A stretch of 64,000 bases of DNA from Mycobacterium sp. IS-836 (lineage in GTDB: Bacteria; Actinomycetota; Actinomycetes; Mycobacteriales; Mycobacteriaceae), in contig NZ_MBEU01000085.1 in the NCBI RefSeq assembly GCF_001954275.1, positions 1 to 64,000 of the forward strand, read 5' to 3'. Positions 39,607-47,202 of this stretch are shown in pieces. Positions within the stretch are counted from its first letter, which is position 1. Each line of letters begins with the position of its first letter. The notes beneath the pieces are model-generated. The model saw only the letters and a program-made list of their open reading frames with translations. It ran no database searches and was not told where the DNA came from. Position numbers and translations under genes: made by a program.

Positions 39607-40932
39607 ATGTCGGAGCCAGATGCCGTTGCGGCGCTTCCGCGCCGGACGATGCACGCGCTGGACCTACTCTCCTTCTCGCTGGCCGACGTTCGTGATGGTT
39701 TGGGCCCGTATCTGTCGGTATATCTCCTGCTGACCCATCATTGGGATCAGGCTTCCATCGGATTCGTCATGGCGGTCGGCGGTATCGCCGGCGTGGTGGC
39801 GCAGACACCGGTCGGCGCGTTGGTCGACAAGACGACCGCGAAGCGAGCCCTCGTCATCGGCGGCGCCGTGGGGGTCGCCGCCGCCGCGCTGGCGATGCCG
39901 CTGCTGCCCGGCTTCTATACGATCTCGTTCCTGCAAGCCGTCACCGGGATCGCCGGCTCCATCTTCAATCCGGCGTTGGCCGCGATCACCCTGGGCATCG
40001 TCGGCCCGAAATTATTCTCCAGGCGGGTCGGACGCAACGAATCGTTCCGGCATGCCGGCACCGCGTCGGCCGCTGCGGCCGCGGGCGGGCTCGCGTACTT
40101 CTTCGGTCCCGTGGTGGTGTTTTGGCTGTTGGCGGCGATGGCGGTGATCAGTATCGTCGCGACGCTGCGTGTCCCGCGTGACGCCATCGACAACGACGTC
40201 GCGCGCGGCATGGACAAGGTAACCGGAAAGCGGCACCGGCAGCCGTCGGGATTCGCTGTGCTGCTGCGCAATCGCCGATTGATGATCTTCGCCGCGGTAG
40301 TCTTCGCCTTCCACTTCGCTAATGCGGCGATGCTGCCGCTGGTCGGGCAGGAGCTCGCACTGCACAACAAAGAGCTCGGGACGGCGCTGATGTCGGCATG
40401 CATCGTCGCCGCGCAGGTGGTCATGGTGCCGGTGGCATACCTCGTCGGCACCAAAGCCGATGTCTGGGGCCGAAAGCCGATCTTCTTGGTCGGTTTCGCC
40501 GTGTTGACCGTGCGTGCTTTCCTGTACCCGCTGTCGGACAACTCCTACTGGCTTGTCGGCGTGCAGTTGCTCGATGGTGTCGGCGCCGGCATATTCGGGG
40601 CGTTGTTTCCGATCGTCGTCCAGGATGTCACGCATGGTACGGGCCGGTTCAACGTCAGCCTCGGGGCGATAACGACCGCGTGGGGGGTGGGTGCCGCGCT
40701 GTCGAATTTCGTTGCCGGCGGGATAGTGGTAGCCGCCGGGTACGGCACCGCGTTCATGTCACTCGGCGCGGTCGCCGCGGCGGGATTTGCCCTCTATCTG
40801 ATCGCGATGCCGGAAACACTGGCCGGATCCGCTTCACGCCCAGGGGTTTTCGCGCCGCCACACCGTGGGCATGTGCAGCCCGACGCCGTCGCGTCCGGCC
40901 AGCTCGTCGAGGACGGCGATGGACGCGTCTAG
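39607..40932 (+). CDS. major facilitator superfamily transporter
   Basis: The protein has 441 residues with about twelve TM segments. An MFS-type loop is seen in GALVDKTTAKRALVIGG after TM2, and a related loop in GTKADVWGRKPIFLVG. ATG at 39607 follows GGGGAGATCGG. The last about 35 residues are polar and lie in the 99-bp overlap with the convergent MBL-fold gene, so the tail may have little function. Substrate unknown. Confidence 0.88.
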   Translation: MSEPDAVAALPRRTMHALDLLSFSLADVRDGLGPYLSVYLLLTHHWDQASIGFVMAVGGIAGVVAQTPVGALVDKTTAKRALVIGGAVGVAAAALAMPLLPGFYTISFLQAVTGIAGSIFNPALAAITLGIVGPKLFSRRVGRNESFRHAGTASAAAAAGGLAYFFGPVVVFWLLAAMAVISIVATLRVPRDAIDNDVARGMDKVTGKRHRQPSGFAVLLRNRRLMIFAAVVFAFHFANAAMLPLVGQELALHNKELGTALMSACIVAAQVVMVPVAYLVGTKADVWGRKPIFLVGFAVLTVRAFLYPLSDNSYWLVGVQLLDGVGAGIFGALFPIVVQDVTHGTGRFNVSLGAITTAWGVGAALSNFVAGGIVVAAGYGTAFMSLGAVAAAGFALYLIAMPETLAGSASRPGVFAPPHRGHVQPDAVASGQLVEDGDGRV

Positions 40933-41751
40933 GTCGTCGCCCGCATAGGGCAAGGCCCGCAACGGTTTCGACAACGGCTGGAAGAAATCGTCCCAGTGGA
41001 TCAGGATCGCCCTGCGCGCACCGACCGCGCGCACGGTCTCATTCCAGTAGGCATCCAGGTACGAGCGCGGCTGTACGCCCAGCTGACCGACGCTGAGGTA
41101 GACCGCGTCGGCGCGGTGCCCCGCCAGCGCGCCCTCGACGTAACCGGCACTGCCCTGGATCAGCAGGCGCTGCCCCGACGGCAGGTGGTGCACCAGCGTC
41201 GACCATGCCTCACCGCAGCGGTAGGCCGATACCTTCACCGGCGGCGTCAGTGGCGCGTCGATCACGCCGGGAAACCGGTCGGGTGGACAGTGGTGCGACT
41301 CCACCAGCGTTACCTCATAGGCGCCCAACCGAATTGGCTCGCCGGAGGCCGCGACGACGAGGCGGTCTTCGGGCAGCCCGTATCCGCGCCCGACGTTGGC
41401 CGCCGACTCGCCCCCGACCAGCTGCGCGCCGGTGCGGTCGGCGACCAGCGCGGAATCCATCACGTGGTCGATGTGCGTGTGCACCGGGATGACGGCCACC
41501 AGCCGCGACACCTTGGCCCGGGCCAGGCAGCCGTCCACCCGCACCGGTGACGGCGAGAGCTTGCCGGCCGCGACCCGCGCCAGGCCGGGGCGGGAGAAAT
41601 AGCCGTCGGTCATCAGCGCGCACGATCCGTCGTCGAGCAGCAGCGTCGCCACACCCATCCAGGTCACCGAAAGCGAACCGGCCTCGGCCGCGGGCACGTC
41701 GAACCGATCCGAATAACGCGCGATGTCGGGGCGACCGAGCCGCAGGCGCAT
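40834..41751 (-). CDS. MBL-fold (metallo-beta-lactamase-like) hydrolase (Rv3577-like)
   Basis: The protein has 305 residues. The core metal motif is PVHTHIDHVMDS (HxHxDH), with further ligands likely in ESHHCPPD and the C-terminal LIHWDDFF. It resembles the UlaG/NAPE-PLD branch of the fold more than true beta-lactamases. Its ATG shares one base with the pxpA stop, so it is the last gene of that operon. Substrate unknown. Confidence 0.88.
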   Translation of the reverse strand: MRLRLGRPDIARYSDRFDVPAAEAGSLSVTWMGVATLLLDDGSCALMTDGYFSRPGLARVAAGKLSPSPVRVDGCLARAKVSRLVAVIPVHTHIDHVMDSALVADRTGAQLVGGESAANVGRGYGLPEDRLVVAASGEPIRLGAYEVTLVESHHCPPDRFPGVIDAPLTPPVKVSAYRCGEAWSTLVHHLPSGQRLLIQGSAGYVEGALAGHRADAVYLSVGQLGVQPRSYLDAYWNETVRAVGARRAILIHWDDFFQPLSKPLRALPYAGDDLDASIAVLDELAGRDGVGLHMPTVWRRENPWA

Positions 41752-42509
41752 CAGAGGAAAGACCTGACGTCGACGCCGGCAGCGGTGAGCCGCTCGCGCA
41801 CCGCGGCCGCGATGGCCACCGCGCCCGGCGAATCACCATGCACGCAAACGGATTCCACGCTGACCGGAATCTGGGCGCCGTCGATCGCGGTGACCTGGCC
41901 CGCGGTCACCATTGTCAGCACGCGCTCGGCGATCGCCGCCGGGTCGTGTAGCACCGCACCCGGTTCGCGACGGGAAACCAGCTGGCCGTCCGGGCGGTAG
42001 GCGCGATCGGCGAACGCCTCGGCCACCGTGCGCAACCCGACGCGGGTGGCTTCGTCGAAAAACGCCGAGCCCGCCATGCCCAGCACCGGCAGCTCGGTGT
42101 CGACCAGGCGTACCGCCTCCGCGACGGCGGCGGCCTGCTCACGGTTGGTCACGATCGTGTTGTACAGCGCGCCATGAGGTTTCACGTAGGACACCGTCGA
42201 GCCGGACGCCTGCGCGATAGCCTGCAACGCGCCGATCTGGTAGACGACGTCGGCGACGAGGTCCTCGGTCGCGACGTCGATGAACCGCCTGCCGAAGCCG
42301 GCCAGGTCCCGGTAGCTGACCTGCGCGCCGATGCGCACGCCGCGCTCGGCGGCCAGGCGGCATACCCGCAGCAGGCCGGCGGGGTCGCCGGCATGGAAGC
42401 CGCACGCCACGTTGGCGCTCGTGACGATGCCGAGCATGGCGTCGTCGTCCCCGAGGCGCCAGACGCCGAAGCCCTCGCCCAAATCGGCGTTCAGGTCGAT
42501 ACCGGCCAT
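41751..42509 (-). CDS. pxpA: 5-oxoprolinase subunit A (LamB/YcsF family)
   Basis: The protein has 252 residues. It opens with DLNADLGEGFG and has ANVACGFHAGDP, VKPHGALYN and the C-terminal VCVHGDSPGAV, all diagnostic of PxpA. PxpA normally works with PxpB and PxpC to hydrolyse 5-oxoproline with ATP. No pxpB or pxpC is seen in this window. It is 20 bp downstream of the zinc permease gene and overlaps the MBL gene. Confidence 0.93.
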   Translation of the reverse strand: MAGIDLNADLGEGFGVWRLGDDDAMLGIVTSANVACGFHAGDPAGLLRVCRLAAERGVRIGAQVSYRDLAGFGRRFIDVATEDLVADVVYQIGALQAIAQASGSTVSYVKPHGALYNTIVTNREQAAAVAEAVRLVDTELPVLGMAGSAFFDEATRVGLRTVAEAFADRAYRPDGQLVSRREPGAVLHDPAAIAERVLTMVTAGQVTAIDGAQIPVSVESVCVHGDSPGAVAIAAAVRERLTAAGVDVRSFL

Positions 42510-42529
42510 CCGCCTAGCTTATTGGGGCG

Positions 42530-43390
42530 TTAAACGGGCGTCTGCCGTCGCCGCCCCAGGAACCAGCAGAACAGATAGATCACGAACGAGATGCTCGCGA
42601 CGAAAACCGACACCGGGACGCCGGGCGCGAGCGAGAGCACGATGCCCCCGACCGCCGACACCTCGGCGAAGATCACCGACGCGACCATCGCCGCCGCCGG
42701 CGAGGTGACCACCCGAGCCGCCGCGGCCGCGGGCGTGATCAGCAGCGACATCACCAGCAGCGCCCCGACGATCTGCACGGCCTGGGCGGCCACCACGCCG
42801 ACCAACGCGGCGAACACGATGCCCAGCGCGCGGACCGGCACGCCGCGCGCGGCCGCGACGTCGGGGTCGACGGTGGCGAACAGCAGCGGGCGGTAGCACG
42901 TCGCCAGCGCGACGATGACGAGCAGACACACCAGCGCGAGCATGGCCAAACCGGTGTAACCCACCCCGACGATCTGACCGGTTAGCAACGCGAAGCTCGT
43001 CGCCGTGCGCCCCGGATACAGCTGGATGAACAGGACGGCCAGGCCCAGCCCGAACGCCAGCACCACTCCGATCGCCGAGTCCCGCTCCCGCGTCCGCTGG
43101 CCGAACAGGCCGAACAACACGGCTGCCAGGGCACTGCCGATCAGCGCGCCCAAGCCCACCTCGAACCCGACCAGCAGCGCGAATGCCGCTCCGGTGAGAG
43201 ACAATTCGCTGGATCCGTGCACGGCGAACGACATCTGGCGCATCACGATGAACGGCCCGATCAGCCCGGCCACCAACCCCAGCAGCGCGGCCGCCAGCAG
43301 AGCCTGCTGGACAAAGTCATGGGCGAGCAGGTTGGCGGTGACGTCGAAGGCGAACAGGTGGTCCAGCATGTCGGCGAGGCGGTGGTTCAT
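42530..43390 (-). CDS. znuB: metal (zinc/manganese) ABC transporter permease
   Basis: The protein has 286 residues with about eight TM segments of the ABC-3 family (ZnuB/MntB type). It has IVMRQMSFAVHGSSELSLTG, a typical cytoplasmic-loop region. ATG at 43390 shares one base with the stop of the ATPase gene. The frame is open far upstream, but that part is a shadow of the ATPase gene. Zinc as substrate is inferred from a Zur-like box upstream of the operon. Confidence 0.91.
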   Translation of the reverse strand: MNHRLADMLDHLFAFDVTANLLAHDFVQQALLAAALLGLVAGLIGPFIVMRQMSFAVHGSSELSLTGAAFALLVGFEVGLGALIGSALAAVLFGLFGQRTRERDSAIGVVLAFGLGLAVLFIQLYPGRTATSFALLTGQIVGVGYTGLAMLALVCLLVIVALATCYRPLLFATVDPDVAAARGVPVRALGIVFAALVGVVAAQAVQIVGALLVMSLLITPAAAAARVVTSPAAAMVASVIFAEVSAVGGIVLSLAPGVPVSVFVASISFVIYLFCWFLGRRRQTPV

Positions 43391-44211
43391 CACGCGTGCC
43401 CATCGAAGCGCGCCGGATCGCCCACTACCGCATAGCCGTCCTTGGCCTTGACCACCTCGATGTCGGCGCGGTAGAGGGCCGACAGCGTCTCGGTGGTCAT
43501 CACCTGCTCGACGGTGCCGATCCTGAATCGGCCGTCGACCAGATACAGCACCCGGTCCAGGTAGGGCAGGAACGGGTTGATCTCGTGGGTGACGACGATG
43601 ACCGTGGTGCCGGCGTCGTGCCGGCGCCGATCGATCAGTGCCGACACCAATTTCGTGTTGGCAGGGTCGAGGGTCAGCAATGGTTCGTCGCACAGCAGCA
43701 GCGCCGGGTCGCTGACGAGCGCCTGCGCGATCCGCACCCGCTGCAGCTCGCCGCCGGACATCACGCCGACCGGGACGTCGGCCAGGTGTTCGCCGTTGAC
43801 CTGCCGCAGCGCCTGCCACATCACCGCGCGCCGTCGGGCCCGATCGGCGGATCGCAGCGGCGCGCCGCCCCAGCGGCGACCGTCGATGCCGAGCCGGACC
43901 AGGTCGCGCCCGCGCAGCATCACGCCCCGATCGATCGGGCGGTGTTGCGGCACATAGCCGATGTCGCCGCTGCCCGCCGTGATCGGCTTGCCGTCCACCA
44001 ACGCGGCGCCCGCGGTCAGCGGGAGCTGTCCGAGCAGGACCCGGAGCAACGACGTCTTGCCGCTGCCGTTGGGACCCAGCACGACAATGAACTCGCCCGG
44101 CGAGACCGACAGGTCGAGGTGATCCCACAGCACGCGATCCCCGAACGCCAGCCGGGCACCGGTCAGAGCTACAGCGGGACGGTCGACGGGCGGGACCGCT
44201 TGGGCGCTCAC
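43390..44211 (-). CDS. znuC: metal ABC transporter ATP-binding protein
   Basis: The protein has 273 residues. Walker A is GPNGSGKTS, the ABC signature is MSGGELQRV, Walker B is LLLCDEP and the H-loop is VVTHE. It powers the ZnuA/ZnuB-type importer. ATG at 44211 overlaps the binding-protein gene by 4 bp. Confidence 0.93.
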   Translation of the reverse strand: MSAQAVPPVDRPAVALTGARLAFGDRVLWDHLDLSVSPGEFIVVLGPNGSGKTSLLRVLLGQLPLTAGAALVDGKPITAGSGDIGYVPQHRPIDRGVMLRGRDLVRLGIDGRRWGGAPLRSADRARRRAVMWQALRQVNGEHLADVPVGVMSGGELQRVRIAQALVSDPALLLCDEPLLTLDPANTKLVSALIDRRRHDAGTTVIVVTHEINPFLPYLDRVLYLVDGRFRIGTVEQVMTTETLSALYRADIEVVKAKDGYAVVGDPARFDGHA

Positions 44212-45119
44212 CGGCTCGACCGCAGCGCGGCGAGCAGCTGGTCGACGGTGTTGCGCTGCCAGGTCAGGTAGTCGGTGCCGTCGGGCAGCGTCTCGGTCAC
44301 TTCGGTGACCGGCACGCCCGCGCGCCTGGCCGCGGCTGCCACGCTGTTGATGGCGGAGGTGGACGTCTGAGGGTTGACCAGCAGCGCCGAAACTTGCCGG
44401 TGGTCGATCAGATCGAGGACCGATGCCATGTCGGCCGGCGCGGGGTCGGTCTCGTTCTCGTTGGCGGCGGAAAAGGCGGCGGGAGTGCGATCGGTCAGGC
44501 TGGAGGCCTGAAGCAGGTAGTCAGCCACGGGCTCGGTCGCGATGACTCCGGCGTGGGGGTACGCGCTGGCGATGGCGTGTTCGGAGAGGGTGATCGAGTC
44601 GGCGCCGCGGCAGAATTCGGCCGCGTTGGCTCGATAGTCGGCGGCATTCGCCGGATCGATGGCCGCCATCCGGTCGGCGATTGCGGAGGCAACCGCTTTG
44701 GCGACGCTCATGTCGTAGAAGACGTGCTCGTTGGGCGGTTCGCCGGGATTCGCGCGACCGGCAAATGAGTAGGCGTCAACGGGTTTGACGGACCGATGCC
44801 CGGCCAGCACCTGGTCCACCCACGGGTCGTAGCCGCCGCCGTTGTAGACGACCAGGGCCGCGTCGATGATCGCCGCGGCGTCCGATGGCTTCGCCTGATA
44901 CGAATGCGGATCCTCATCCGAGCCGCTCAGGATGGACTTGACTGCGACATGGTGGCCGACGACGGCTCGTGCCACGCTGCCCCAGACGTCGGTGGAGGCT
45001 ACGACGGTCGCGGCCTGCGGGTGTGCCGAATTGGCGATCCCGCAGCCGGCGAGCGCGCTCGCGGCCGCCAAGCAAGCGATGATGGCCGACAGCCGCCGCG
45101 TCGGATCTACCAATGCCAT
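44208..45119 (-). CDS. znuA: metal ABC transporter substrate-binding lipoprotein (ZnuA-like)
   Basis: The protein has 303 residues. The signal peptide ends in lipobox LAGC. The mature protein has the cluster A-I pattern STDVWGSVARAVVG, DPHSYQ (metal His), NEHVFYD (second His) and NPQTSTSAI. The long His-rich loop of Gram-negative ZnuA is short here. It is the first gene of a minus-strand operon of at least three and possibly five genes. Confidence 0.92.
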   Translation of the reverse strand: MALVDPTRRLSAIIACLAAASALAGCGIANSAHPQAATVVASTDVWGSVARAVVGHHVAVKSILSGSDEDPHSYQAKPSDAAAIIDAALVVYNGGGYDPWVDQVLAGHRSVKPVDAYSFAGRANPGEPPNEHVFYDMSVAKAVASAIADRMAAIDPANAADYRANAAEFCRGADSITLSEHAIASAYPHAGVIATEPVADYLLQASSLTDRTPAAFSAANENETDPAPADMASVLDLIDHRQVSALLVNPQTSTSAINSVAAAARRAGVPVTEVTETLPDGTDYLTWQRNTVDQLLAALRSSR

Positions 45120-45174
45120 TCGTGTCCCATGTCCGCCGATGTGAGCCCGCTGAGTTCGTCGGGCAGCTTAATAC

Positions 45175-45195
45175 TAATGACAATCGTTTCCATTA
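45175..45195. promoter_or_regulatory. candidate Zur (FurB) box upstream of znuA
   Basis: The 21-bp site begins TAATGACAAT and ends TTTCCATTA. Its ends TAATG/CATTA are inverted repeats, and the centre resembles the mycobacterial Zur pattern with ATGA near one end and AT-rich arms. It lies 56 bp before the znuA start and 61 bp before the LacI gene. Zur would repress the importer when zinc is sufficient. Confidence 0.6.
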
Positions 45196-45255
45196 GGAAA
45201 CGAGGGGTCGAGGTTGCGTAGGCGCCGACGGGGATCCGCTGTAGCGTCACCGAAC

Positions 45256-46335
45256 GTGAGTCCCACCCCCCGCCGGCGTGCGACTCTGGCGTCGTTGGCG
45301 GCCGAACTCAACGTCTCGCGCACCACCGTCTCGAATGCCTTCAACCGCCCGGATCAGCTCTCCGCCGACCTTCGCGAACGGGTGCTCGCGACGGCCAAGC
45401 GGCTCGGTTACGCCGGACCCGACCCGGTAGCGCGATCGTTGCGGACCCGCAAAGCGGGGGCCGTCGGATTGGTGATGGCCGAACCGCTGACCTACTTCTT
45501 CAGCGATCCCGCGGCGCGGGATTTCGTTGCGGGAGTGGCACAGTCGTGTGAGGAGCTGGGGCAAGGCCTGCTTCTGGTAGCCGTTGCGGGAAGCCGAACA
45601 CTCGAGGACGGGACCGCCGCCGTGCTGGGTGCCGGGGTGGACGGCTTCGTCGTCTACTCCGTCTGCGACGACGATCCCTATCTCCAGGTGGTGCTGCAAC
45701 GTCGGCTGCCCGTCGTGGTGGTGGATCAGCCCAAAGACCTGTCCGGGGTATCCCGCGTCGGCATCGACGACCGGGCGGCGATGCGAGAGCTCACCGACTA
45801 CGTACTGCGGTTGGGACACCGTGAAATCGGGCTGCTGACCATGCGGCTGGGCCGGGACCGCCGCCAGGGGCTCGTCGACGCCGGGCGGCTGCGGTCACCG
45901 GCGTTCGACGTGCAGCGCGAGCGCATCGTTGGCGTGTGGGAGGCGATGAAAGCCGCCGGCCTGGACCCGGATTCGCTGACCGTGGTGGAAAGCTACGAAC
46001 ACCTCCCGGCGTCGGGCGGCGACGCGGCCAAGGCGGCGCTGGAGGCCAATCCGCGGATCACCGCGTTGATGTGCACCGCGGACATACTGGCCCTGTCGGC
46101 GATGGATTACCTTCGCGCACACGGCATTTACGTGCCAGGCCAGATGACGGTCACCGGGTTCGACGGCGTGCCCGAGGCGATCAGGCGCGGGCTGACGACG
46201 GTCGCGCAGCCGAGCCTGCAAAAGGGTCGCCGGGCGGGCGAACTGCTGCTGAACCCGCCGCGGTCGGGTCTGCCGGCGGTCGAGCTGTTGGACACCGAGC
46301 TGATTCGCGGGCGTACCGCCGGTCCGCCCGCTTAG
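45256..46335 (+). CDS. LacI-family transcriptional regulator (Rv3575c-like)
   Basis: The protein has 359 residues, the same as M. tuberculosis Rv3575c. The N-terminal HTH is in TLASLAAELNVSRTTVSNAFNRP, followed by a periplasmic-binding-protein-like ligand domain (about 60-355). The inducer is unknown; the family usually senses sugars. GTG at 45256 is chosen by length match; TTG at 45214 would add a basic extension. The stop overlaps the convergent kstR gene by 4 bp. Confidence 0.9.
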   Translation: MSPTPRRRATLASLAAELNVSRTTVSNAFNRPDQLSADLRERVLATAKRLGYAGPDPVARSLRTRKAGAVGLVMAEPLTYFFSDPAARDFVAGVAQSCEELGQGLLLVAVAGSRTLEDGTAAVLGAGVDGFVVYSVCDDDPYLQVVLQRRLPVVVVDQPKDLSGVSRVGIDDRAAMRELTDYVLRLGHREIGLLTMRLGRDRRQGLVDAGRLRSPAFDVQRERIVGVWEAMKAAGLDPDSLTVVESYEHLPASGGDAAKAALEANPRITALMCTADILALSAMDYLRAHGIYVPGQMTVTGFDGVPEAIRRGLTTVAQPSLQKGRRAGELLLNPPRSGLPAVELLDTELIRGRTAGPPA

Positions 46336-46994
46336 CCGGATTCGGTGTCGCCGATCAGCAACCGCACGGCCAGGTCCAGCCGCTTGCTGACGTCGGTCGC
46401 CGAGGCCCGCCGGGTGAGCCACGCGAGCAGGTTCGACAGCCACACGTCGGAGATCACCCGGGCGATGTGGTACTGGTCCTCGGTCGGCTCCCTGTCGGCC
46501 ATCGCACGCGCGAACATGGAGTCGATGAGCTTCTCGACCTGGTCGACCTCGCTGGCCGCGGATGCGTCGGCGAAAACATAGGCGCGCGTCATCGCCTCGG
46601 TGAGTAGCGGATTGCGCTGCATCGCGCGGTTGAGCTTGCCCACCATGAAGTTCAGCCGCTGAAACGGGGTGCCGCCGGCAACCGCGGAGCGGTCGGTTTT
46701 GGCATCGATGCGGCTGAACTCCCGCCCCAGGGCAGACACCAGCAGATGCACCTTCGACGGGAAATAGCGGTACAGCGTCCCAACCGCCACATCGGCCCGG
46801 TCCGCCACCGCGCGCATCTGGACCGCCTCGTAGCCACCCTTCGACGCGATGGCCATGGTGGCGTCCAGGATGCGTTTGCGGCGCTCCCGCTGTGCCTCCG
46901 AGCCCAGCTCGGATTCCGCCAATACCGCCACGTTTATGACCTCGCGCGGCTGCGATTCAGAAACGCGGCCCAGGTTGGTGTTCGCTGGCGACAT
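46332..46994 (-). CDS. kstR: KstR, TetR-family repressor of cholesterol catabolism
   Basis: The protein has 220 residues from the ATG at 46994; downstream GTG starts giving about 200 residues are possible. The HTH is in YEAVQMRAVADRADVAVGTLYRYF. It represses the large upper cholesterol regulon and is released by 3-oxo-4-cholestenoyl-CoA-type thioesters (established). It is almost identical in its core to M. tuberculosis KstR. It is divergent from fadE34, with a perfect KstR box between. Confidence 0.96.
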   Translation of the reverse strand: MSPANTNLGRVSESQPREVINVAVLAESELGSEAQRERRKRILDATMAIASKGGYEAVQMRAVADRADVAVGTLYRYFPSKVHLLVSALGREFSRIDAKTDRSAVAGGTPFQRLNFMVGKLNRAMQRNPLLTEAMTRAYVFADASAASEVDQVEKLIDSMFARAMADREPTEDQYHIARVISDVWLSNLLAWLTRRASATDVSKRLDLAVRLLIGDTESG

Positions 46995-47135
46995 CTGGCC
47001 GATTCCCCCTCTTCCGGGCGGTTCGTTCGCAAACGATACGCAAGACGATTGTGAATTTCCCACCTCCACCCCACCGGGACAACGAGCTGTCCTGCTGCAA
47101 TGTCGTTCGACTTGACGCTCGATCGCTGGCACTAT

Positions 47136-47149
47136 TAGAACACGTTCTA
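47136..47149. promoter_or_regulatory. KstR operator between kstR and fadE34
   Basis: TAGAACACGTTCTA fits the KstR consensus TnnAACnnGTTnnA at every fixed base and is a perfect palindrome. It lies 54 bp before fadE34 and 142 bp before kstR, so it can serve autoregulation and fadE34 control. Confidence 0.9.
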
Positions 47150-47202
47150 GTGGGCACCGGGGCCCCATTTACTACCTCGAATCAAGGACGCGGAGGACGC
47201 AC

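Noticed and set aside
42530..44128. 532-residue frame suggesting a permease-ATPase fusion
   Set aside because: The N-terminal half is a shadow frame within the ATPase gene. The permease starts at 43390 and overlaps the ATPase stop by one base.
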